From: Flavobacterium psychrophilum
GTDB taxonomy: Bacteria; Bacteroidota; Bacteroidia; Flavobacteriales; Flavobacteriaceae
NCBI GenBank assembly: GCA_945878515.1
Contig: CAMCTL010000100.1
Coordinates: 1-12,563, forward strand
Direction: 5' to 3'
DNA length: 12,563 nucleotides
Positions 1 through 6,067 of this stretch are shown here, one piece after another. The position numbers and the translations under genes are program-made. A model generated the notes under the pieces. It did not search any database. It was not told the DNA's origin and saw only the letters and a list, made by a program, of their open reading frames with translations. Positions within the stretch are counted from its first letter, which is position 1. Each line of letters opens with the position of its first letter.

Positions 1-1602
1 CTTCATTCGCCGGATTATGAGTTAAGCGTATCCCAAAAAAGCAGTGGTACAAAAAGTTCAAAAGTACCAGTATATGAAAACATAGGTACATTGATGAGCA
101 CAGGAAACCGTTTGGTAAATCCTCCACCAATGTTGACGGAGCATTTTGCTAATTTCACTCATCGTGGAGCAGTTGAAGTGACGGTAACGATGAAGGAACG
201 TTGTCCAGACGTTAAAGATGTATTGGTTATGCCATCTCAATTAAACATTAAGCCAATCTATTCCGCCGACCAACGTAGCTTCACTTTTACATTGCAATCC
301 CCACACTATTTGGCGATTATTGTTAATGGTGACTGGATTCGTCCACTGTTTGTTTTTGGAAATCCACCAGAAGACCCGGCACCCGATCCTACTGATCCAG
401 CTGTACTAACTATAAAAAATACTGATGATTTTAAAATAGTTGAAAACCGTAAAAAACTCGCTAAATTTAGAGTGATTAATTTTACCTCAGGGTATCATAA
501 CATCGGCTTTTTCTTTCCAGTTTTTAGTGATCAGACCATTTACATACCTGGAGATGCTTATGTTGCAGGAACAATTCTAGGTGTCGATCGCGACAAAGTT
601 TCTAATATTGATTATGGAACTAAAATGGTTACCCATAATAAAAAAATATTTGACTATCCGGCATTTAAACAAGGTTATCAGAAGAAAGAAGATTATGTTT
701 ACGTAGAAGCAACAAATAAAGGAAAAAGTACTATGATTGGTGCAATTAAGAATTTTACCATTCGTGGCCGCGGTATACTTTCTGGCGAGCAGATGGACTG
801 GTTTAAAGGACAAGAAGATGTGCCTGGTTATATAATTCAAGTGGATAGAAGTGGTAAGAACGGCATTCTTGAAGGGTTGACTTTTACTGGCAGACACTTT
901 CACTCTGCTAACTTCTTTGGTTCTCCCGCACTATTGTCTAATGTTAAGACTTTATTTGGTTTCCACGGAAACACCGATGCTTCCCAATGGGGAATGGTAC
1001 GGCGTAACCTTTTTAGCATAGAGCAAGATGACGGTACCTACATCAAAACGGGTTTGGATATTGACGGCTGGTTTGCTTGGCAGCAGAATAATGCCAACGT
1101 TTTTTGCTTCGTCCGCACAATGCCAAAAGATGGAGAAACTCTTGGTCACTCACTTATCCGCAACGTAACTGTTATTGATGGACGCTATGGACAATATGGA
1201 GTAAGTAATTTATCGGCAGACCAATATAACCCTATGCGAGGTGCATTTTGGCTCGGTATCAATAATGATAAAAACTTCAATAATTTCGGTTATGTAGCCG
1301 ATATTGTTATGCAGAATATCACTTTTGAAACCATCGTTAACCCTTTATTTCAGTTTGCACCGATGACAGGTTCACGTTTTAGTAAAATGATAGGGGTTCA
1401 AGATATTACCTTCGATAACATACAAGTTCCTATGGGTCAAAACTGGAAAAGTATTTTCGGCGTACGACCAGAAACACCAGATGATTTTATTCGCGGGATT
1501 GTAATTAAAGATTTAATAATTGACGGAAAAAAAATCATCAATTTCAGTGATTTCGCTCGGGTGAGAAGTGAAGGACGTAACTTGGATGTCAAAATTAAAT
1601 AG
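1..1602 (+). CDS. Beta-helix glycoside hydrolase, GH49/GH28-like (clan GH-N), 5' end missing
   Basis: The frame is open from base 1, so the N-terminus lies outside the window; 533 residues are visible. The TTG/ATG codons near 91 are internal, because in-frame coding upstream (HSPDYELSV) aligns with the N-terminal domain of the gene at 12067. Residues 1 to about 105 look like a beta-sandwich domain. After a Pro/Asp-rich linker (PEDPAPDPTDP), the rest shows beta-helix coils with phrases such as YIPGDAYVAGTILG, IRGRGILSGEQMDW and LIRNVTVIDG. The pattern GNTD (Asp326) followed by EQDDG (Asp343, Asp344) matches the three catalytic aspartates of clan GH-N enzymes (GH28 polygalacturonases, GH49 dextranases) with similar spacing. 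The domain order, sandwich then helix, favours GH49. No T9SS sorting domain follows. The role is probably hydrolysis of a polysaccharide backbone; the substrate is unknown. Fold is fairly sure, family less so. Confidence 0.7.
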   Translation, partial: LHSPDYELSVSQKSSGTKSSKVPVYENIGTLMSTGNRLVNPPPMLTEHFANFTHRGAVEVTVTMKERCPDVKDVLVMPSQLNIKPIYSADQRSFTFTLQSPHYLAIIVNGDWIRPLFVFGNPPEDPAPDPTDPAVLTIKNTDDFKIVENRKKLAKFRVINFTSGYHNIGFFFPVFSDQTIYIPGDAYVAGTILGVDRDKVSNIDYGTKMVTHNKKIFDYPAFKQGYQKKEDYVYVEATNKGKSTMIGAIKNFTIRGRGILSGEQMDWFKGQEDVPGYIIQVDRSGKNGILEGLTFTGRHFHSANFFGSPALLSNVKTLFGFHGNTDASQWGMVRRNLFSIEQDDGTYIKTGLDIDGWFAWQQNNANVFCFVRTMPKDGETLGHSLIRNVTVIDGRYGQYGVSNLSADQYNPMRGAFWLGINNDKNFNNFGYVADIVMQNITFETIVNPLFQFAPMTGSRFSKMIGVQDITFDNIQVPMGQNWKSIFGVRPETPDDFIRGIVIKDLIIDGKKIINFSDFARVRSEGRNLDVKIK

Positions 1603-1975
1603 GGCTTCAAGCTACTTAATTTATAATGGAGTAAAGAAATACAGTATTCGATAGCTGTACCGTTAATTGTCTTCATTAAAGAAATTAATTTTAAGAGATG
1701 TTCCGTTTGGAGCATCTTTTTTTTGTTGGATAAAATCAATCGAAAATTCAGATTTCATCAGAAATTCTAATTTAATATGTAAATTATTAAATATTGCTTG
1801 CTTACTGATACAAATTCACCTAATTATTGATACTTAATGTAAAGATACATATCAAGTAATTATCGTTTTTTTGAATGCTGGTTTTCATAATAGAAACTAT
1901 TAAAGCAAATCAATTTAAAAGAATTGTAGTTTTTGATTGTTGTGTGGAAAATTTAAACTTAATATTTGATATAAA
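1603..1975. other. Intergenic region between hydrolase and esterase array
   Basis: This 373-base AT-rich gap has no convincing open frame. It holds the terminator at 1693-1724 and then about 250 bases that must contain the promoter of the esterase array. No copy of the 34-base block found upstream of susC is visible here. A weak -7-like octamer, AATATTTG (1961-1968), lies only 7 bases before the esterase start, too close to be called a promoter. Confidence 0.6.
1693..1724 (+). terminator. Rho-independent terminator after the beta-helix hydrolase
   Basis: Arms 1693-1704 and 1709-1720 pair over 12 positions (two are G-T wobbles) around the loop GTTT, and the T tract runs from 1717 to 1724. This is a classic intrinsic terminator about 90 bases after the stop codon. 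It separates the first gene from the esterase array. Confidence 0.85.
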
Positions 1976-3100
1976 ATGAAATCATTACTTAAAAAATGTA
2001 GTTATATTGTACTTGCTCTTCTTATGTTAATTCCGAGTAAAATATTTGCTGATCCACAGCCACAGTGGGTTATAGATAAATATGAGCCTTTTACCTATTG
2101 GTTCCCTCTTAATGGTGTTAATCAAGATTTAGCATATCGATTGTTGCGTCCCATTAATTTTGATGCCTCAAAGAAATACCCAGTAATTATTACTTTGCAT
2201 GGAGCTAGTGGTTTTAATGATCCAGACCAAGTAAAGGTATATAATATCAATAGCCTTCGTGAATGTAATGGACAATTGGCAGATGATGCCGTACGTACGC
2301 AATATCCCGCTTATGTTATTTGCCCTCAGGCTAAACAAAAAGATATGTGGGGTAGAAAGCATTTAACAGGACTCAAACAAATTATAGCCGCTTTGCCTTC
2401 AGTTGATATGAACCGAATATATGTTATGGGACAATCAGCAGGTGGACATGGTTCAAATGTTTTTATTGCTTTAGACCCCAATTATTTTGCAGCTGCAATT
2501 ATAGGTTCTGCTGACTTTTCTAAGATTAATGTAGACGATATATCAAAATTTGTAAATTTTAATATCTGGGCTATTCATGGCGAAAATGATACTACCAGTA
2601 AATATGTAAATACCAATGCATTTTTTAACATAGAGATGAAACCAAAAAATGCCAAAATGAAATTCACCACCTTATTTGCGCATGGCCATAGCACTGAGGA
2701 TTTAATAATTGGAGTATATTCCACCTTTAGTAATGTTGTAACTGATAGGATAAAAAATGGTTACAAAACTGAATTTGGCGGAACGGATTCGGATTCTGAA
2801 ACCGATACTCTAAAATGGCTATTTTCCAAAAGTAAGGCCGATAATTTGGGAATAGTTGATTATAACAATGCTCTATTTACAATTTACCCTAATCCAACAA
2901 ATTCGTTTGTCAATTGGACTAATTCATTACCAATTGATCAAGTAGCTGTAAATGATAGCAATGGAAAAGTCCTTTTGACTATAAAGAAACCCACTGCAAA
3001 TAATGTTGATATCAGTACGCTTACAAATGGGCTGTATTTCATTAATTTTTATCAGAATGACAAATCTGTTTGTACAAAAAAAATCATAAAAGATAAGTAA
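1976..3100 (+). CDS. Secreted alpha/beta-hydrolase esterase with T9SS sorting domain (first of three)
   Basis: This 374-residue protein is a predicted extracellular carboxyl esterase. Residues 1-25 are a Sec signal peptide (hydrophobic core IVLALLMLIP, cleavage after IFA). Residues 26 to about 285 are an alpha/beta-hydrolase domain of the predicted peptidase/esterase type (COG4099 or CE1/PHB-depolymerase-like). It has oxyanion motif LHGASG (74-79), nucleophile motif GQSAG with Ser154, acid motif HGEND with Asp205, and HGHS with His238. Residues from about 303 (YPNPT) to the end form a type A T9SS sorting domain, so the enzyme should cross the outer membrane and be released or surface-anchored. 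It opens the array; the next paralogue starts 32 bases downstream, suggesting co-transcription. Its catalytic domain looks closest to the third paralogue (GQSAG, LHGASGFN and PQWV shared), while its linker resembles the second. Acetyl, feruloyl or other acyl specificity cannot be told. Confidence 0.85.
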   Translation: MKSLLKKCSYIVLALLMLIPSKIFADPQPQWVIDKYEPFTYWFPLNGVNQDLAYRLLRPINFDASKKYPVIITLHGASGFNDPDQVKVYNINSLRECNGQLADDAVRTQYPAYVICPQAKQKDMWGRKHLTGLKQIIAALPSVDMNRIYVMGQSAGGHGSNVFIALDPNYFAAAIIGSADFSKINVDDISKFVNFNIWAIHGENDTTSKYVNTNAFFNIEMKPKNAKMKFTTLFAHGHSTEDLIIGVYSTFSNVVTDRIKNGYKTEFGGTDSDSETDTLKWLFSKSKADNLGIVDYNNALFTIYPNPTNSFVNWTNSLPIDQVAVNDSNGKVLLTIKKPTANNVDISTLTNGLYFINFYQNDKSVCTKKIIKDK

Positions 3101-3132
3101 TACCAACAAGTTCATCAATTAATTATTGCAAA

Positions 3133-4227
3133 ATGAAAAAGACAAAATCTACTATAGCTTTCCTTTCTTTAATTTTTATGTTGTTACTTACTTATAGAAA
3201 TTTGGCACAACCTGCTGACTGGGTGCTTGCGAAGTATGAAGCTTTCAACTATACTTACAATTATAATGCAGGTCCCACAGAACTCGCTTACAGACTAATG
3301 CGTCCAATTAACTTTGATGCAAGTAAAAAATACCCGGTGATAGTTACCTTGCATGGCGGAACAGCATTCAGGCTGCCACAATCGCCCAGATACAATATTT
3401 ATAGCCTGCAAGAGTATAATGAACAATTAGCGGATGATGTCATTCGATCAGCATATCCTGCCTATGTTCTTGCACCGCAAGGCAAATCAGATTTATTTTG
3501 GCAACCTGAGGACTTGGTTGGTATTAAGGGTATTATATCTACCTTGCCATCGGTTGACTTAGATAGAATTTATATTATGGGAACATCTGCTGGAGGCAAC
3601 GGTACACACGATTTTATCAGTAGTGATCCGACCTATTTTGCTGCAGCAATTTCCGCTGCTTCAAATTCCGATAAGATTCCTGCTGGAAAAAGGGCTAGTC
3701 TTGTCAATTTTAATCTTTGGCACATGGTTGGCGAAACTGATGTAGAACAAAATAGGTATCCTGGTAGTGTTACTTTTTTTAACGATATGAAATCAAGAAA
3801 TGCCAAAATGAAGTTCACTATTTTTTGGAAAGCTGGACATAGCATCGGCGATTCAATGATTTCAAGTGAACAAATCTTTAGTACCTATAGAAACGGTTTC
3901 AAGACGGAGTTAGCAGGAACCAATTCTGATCCTGAACCCGATACTTTAAAATGGCTATTTTCTAAAAGTAAATCAAATTTGGGAAGTACTGCTTTTAATA
4001 GTGATTCATTTAGTATTTATCCCAATCCAACCCATGCTTTGGTAAATTGGAGTATTTCTTCCAGTATTGACGAGGTTATTGTTTATAATGTCAATGGAAA
4101 AACGGTACTTAAAGTATCAAATCCAAGTACAAACAGTGTAGATTTAAGTAGCTTGAAAAGCGGAATGTATTTTCTAAAAATGCGAGGTGATAATTCCGTA
4201 ATTACAAAAAAAATAGTAAAGGAATAA
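3133..4227 (+). CDS. Secreted alpha/beta-hydrolase esterase with T9SS sorting domain (second of three)
   Basis: This 364-residue paralogue of its neighbours is the most divergent around the active site. It has a signal peptide at 1-25 (cleavage after NLA) and a hydrolase domain to about residue 280. The nucleophile motif is GTSAG with Ser152, the acid is likely Asp203 in VGETD, and the base is likely His236 in AGHS. The His that precedes the acid motif in both paralogues (HGEND, HGDAD) is Val here, and the oxyanion loop reads LHGGTAF instead of LHGASGF, suggesting altered specificity rather than loss of activity because the triad is kept. The C-terminal sorting domain (YPNPT, residues 296-300, to the end) is very close to that of the third paralogue. 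It lies 32 bases after the first esterase and 156 before the third. GGTGAT/ATCACC arms in the latter gap (4229-4263) are too loose to be a terminator. Confidence 0.85.
   Translation: MKKTKSTIAFLSLIFMLLLTYRNLAQPADWVLAKYEAFNYTYNYNAGPTELAYRLMRPINFDASKKYPVIVTLHGGTAFRLPQSPRYNIYSLQEYNEQLADDVIRSAYPAYVLAPQGKSDLFWQPEDLVGIKGIISTLPSVDLDRIYIMGTSAGGNGTHDFISSDPTYFAAAISAASNSDKIPAGKRASLVNFNLWHMVGETDVEQNRYPGSVTFFNDMKSRNAKMKFTIFWKAGHSIGDSMISSEQIFSTYRNGFKTELAGTNSDPEPDTLKWLFSKSKSNLGSTAFNSDSFSIYPNPTHALVNWSISSSIDEVIVYNVNGKTVLKVSNPSTNSVDLSSLKSGMYFLKMRGDNSVITKKIVKE
4021..4227 (+). repeat. Sorting-domain repeat, copy 1
   Basis: This 3' segment of the second esterase gene, coding its T9SS sorting domain, aligns without gaps to 5341-5547. 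By eye about 31 of 207 bases differ, and only 6 differ in the last 87. Weak similarity continues at the same offset just past the stop codons (around 4251-4270 against 5571-5590). The corresponding part of the first esterase is far more divergent. Confidence 0.75.
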
Positions 4228-4383
4228 TGGTGATAACATCAAGTCATTATTGAAGGAATCACCAGGTTGAATTTTACAAATTTCTAATGTCATTCAAAAA
4301 AAATATTTTGGTACAAAAAACAACGGATCGCAGAATAAATTTCGCAGTGCAAATTTAGTATTTTTAACAAAATCACCTTAAAA

Positions 4384-5547
4384 ATGAAAAAAACAATATA
4401 CATAGCATTGTTTTTAGCAATTGTTTGCCTGTCAATGCCTTACGAGATTATGGCGCAATGGAATCAACCGCAATGGGTAGTGGACTCGTATGAACCTAAT
4501 GTTTATAATTTTGTGTACAATGGTACTAATGAAGCATTGGCTTATCGATTATTGCGCCCTGTTAATTTTGATGCTTCAAAGCAATATCCAGTTGTAATTA
4601 CTTTGCACGGCGCGTCCGGATTTAATATGACTACAGCTAAAGATTATAACATAAATAATCTTCGTGGCATAAATGGGCAATTTGCAAAGGATTCTATACG
4701 GTTAGCCCATCCAGCCTATATTATTTGTTTGCAAGCTATTAAATTCGCCGATGGTTCAAGTGATATGTGGAATCGGAAGCATTTAGCAGGGGCCAAGCAA
4801 ATCATTGCTAACCTTCCAAGCGTTAATTCGAATCAGATATATGTTATGGGTCAGTCTGCTGGAGCTCATGGTACTAATAATTTTATCTCTTATGACCCCA
4901 ATTATTTTGCTGCAGCAATCGCAACTTCTGCCGAAGGCAATAAAATTTCAGTTGCGAATAGGGACAAATTAGTGAATTTTAATTTATGGACAATGCATGG
5001 AGATGCAGATAATGTAATTCCTTATACTAGTGATGTGGAGTTGTTCGATTATATGAAAGGAATAAATGCTAGAATGAAGTTTACGACTTTCATTAAACGG
5101 GGTCATAGTACTGAAGATTTTTTGGTAGGTTCCTATGGCGCATCAGGAAAAGCGACCGTAACCGAAACTGATGCAACTACTGGTGTTGTCACAAAAAGGG
5201 TTTATGATTATAAAACAGAATATGCAGGATCAGATTCAGATCCGGAACCCAATACCTTGGATTGGCTATTTACAAAAAGACGCAGTGGAGCATTGGGCGT
5301 AAATGATATAAATACGGACAAGCAGGAGTTGATTGTTTACCCTAATCCAACCCATGCTGTAGTAAATTGGAGTACTTCTTCCAGTGTTGATGAGGTTGTT
5401 GTACTTAATATCATTGGAAAAACGGTACTAAATATAGTTAATCCAACCAGCAATAGTATTGATTTAAGCAGCTTGAAAAGCGGAATGTATTTTCTGAAAA
5501 TGCGAGAGAATAATTCCGTAATTACAAAAAAAATAGTAAAAGAATAA
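4384..5547 (+). CDS. Secreted alpha/beta-hydrolase esterase with T9SS sorting domain (third of three)
   Basis: This 387-residue protein has a signal peptide at 1-24 (cleavage after IMA) and an alpha/beta-hydrolase domain with LHGASG at 74-79. The triad candidates are Ser158 (GQSAG), Asp209 (HGDADNVIP, a canonical acid loop) and His241 (RGHST). A T9SS type A sorting domain starts at YPNPT (319-323). Compared with the two paralogues it has a small insertion around residues 252-272, rich in Thr/Val/Ala (ATVTETDATTGVVTKR), between the catalytic His and the conserved YKTE segment, possibly a beta-hairpin near the active site. Its catalytic domain resembles the first esterase, but its C-terminus resembles the second, a mosaic pattern. 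It ends the array; the next gene begins 520 bases later. Confidence 0.86.
   Translation: MKKTIYIALFLAIVCLSMPYEIMAQWNQPQWVVDSYEPNVYNFVYNGTNEALAYRLLRPVNFDASKQYPVVITLHGASGFNMTTAKDYNINNLRGINGQFAKDSIRLAHPAYIICLQAIKFADGSSDMWNRKHLAGAKQIIANLPSVNSNQIYVMGQSAGAHGTNNFISYDPNYFAAAIATSAEGNKISVANRDKLVNFNLWTMHGDADNVIPYTSDVELFDYMKGINARMKFTTFIKRGHSTEDFLVGSYGASGKATVTETDATTGVVTKRVYDYKTEYAGSDSDPEPNTLDWLFTKRRSGALGVNDINTDKQELIVYPNPTHAVVNWSTSSSVDEVVVLNIIGKTVLNIVNPTSNSIDLSSLKSGMYFLKMRENNSVITKKIVKE
5341..5547 (+). repeat. Sorting-domain repeat, copy 2
   Basis: This is the 3' segment of the third esterase gene, aligned without gaps to 4021-4227 at a constant offset of 1320 bases. The final 87 bases are about 93 percent identical by manual count, including several silent sites. 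This points to recent duplication or gene conversion of the secretion domain. Confidence 0.75.
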
Positions 5548-5638
5548 TTCCGAAGGAAGCATATCGTCTATAAAGGAAACCCAAAGTTGAAATTATAAAT
5601 CATCGGTGTCTTGCAGATAAAATTTAAATCTTTAAGTT

Positions 5639-5665
5639 TATGCCATAATTTTTCATATTGGCATA
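5639..5665 (+). other. Imperfect hairpin after the esterase array
   Basis: The arms TATGCCA (5639-5645) and TGGCATA (5659-5665) are perfect 7-base inverted repeats around a 13-base AT-rich loop. A small ACC-GCAA-GGT hairpin follows at once. No T tract follows, so this is at best a weak or factor-dependent terminator, or an RNA-stabilising 3' end of the esterase transcript. Confidence 0.3.
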
Positions 5666-5867
5666 CCGCAAGGTGTAAAATTTAAAAATAATTAGATCGC
5701 GTTTTGCATTGCCTTATTAATTATTTAGATAAGTTGATTGATAGATTTTTATCTATTTATTTTTAAGATGATATAATTGGTTTTGTTCTAATTTATGGCT
5801 TGAATAAAGAAATGTATTTTCTATTATTTATAGTTGTACAATTTAAAATGATGAATAGTACTATTGT

Positions 5868-5936
5868 TTGACACAAATTGACACTATTAATGAAACTTTT
5901 TGAATCGGTGTGAATCTTCCCTTAGGCTTATTTTTG
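5868..5936 (+). promoter_or_regulatory. Putative operator and promoter of the susC operon
   Basis: The 34-base block 5868-5901 begins TTGACACAAA and ends ATTAATGAAACTTTTT. It recurs gaplessly at 11981-12014 with 28 identical bases. It contains TGACAC (5869) and TGAAAC (5891), a direct repeat with a 22-base period (two helical turns), plus an extra TGACAC at 5879. After 27 bases comes TATTTTTG (5929-5936), an exact match to the Bacteroidota -7 consensus TAnnTTTG. No well-spaced -33 TTG is seen, which fits an activator-dependent promoter. The activator (SusR, HTCS or AraC type) is inferred and not in the window. Confidence 0.5.
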
Positions 5937-6067
5937 ATATTGCAAATAATTATTTAGTATAATGAAATTTTAATGTGTCTTCTTTGAGATTTATTCTTTT
6001 TACGGCATTTATTTTTTTTATTCCATCAATTCACAAATACAACAACTTACTAATTAACAAAAAAAAA

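Larger units (their letters stand above)
5548..6067. other. Intergenic regulatory region upstream of susC
   Basis: This 520-base AT-rich gap has no convincing gene. It contains an imperfect hairpin (5639-5665), a block shared with the region upstream of the last gene (5868-5901), a -7 box (5929-5936) and an untranslated leader of roughly 120 bases. The leader ends in an A tract directly before the susC ATG. The in-frame GTG at 5975 would add a second hydrophobic segment and is not taken as the start. Confidence 0.65.

Noticed and set aside
91..96. TTG/ATG as the start of the first gene
   Set aside because: The frame is open to base 1 and the upstream residues SPDYELSV align with the N-terminal domain of the gene at 12067, so these codons are internal.
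577..1739. Minus-strand open frames opposite the first hydrolase gene
   Set aside because: They lie antisense to a gene with clear domain content, show no recognisable protein features and have low-complexity composition.
1961..1968. AATATTTG as a -7 box for the first esterase
   Set aside because: It misses the leading TA of the consensus and lies so close to the ATG that almost no leader would remain.
2168..3845. Minus-strand open frames opposite the esterase genes
   Set aside because: They are short antisense shadows of conserved coding sequence without signals or motifs.
4229..4263. GGTGAT/ATCACC inverted repeat between the second and third esterases
   Set aside because: A 6-base stem with a 23-base loop and no T tract is too weak to be called a terminator.
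5975..6067. GTG start adding 31 residues to the SusC protein
   Set aside because: It would place a second hydrophobic stretch before a complete signal peptide; the ATG at 6068 after an A tract gives a standard SusC N-terminus.
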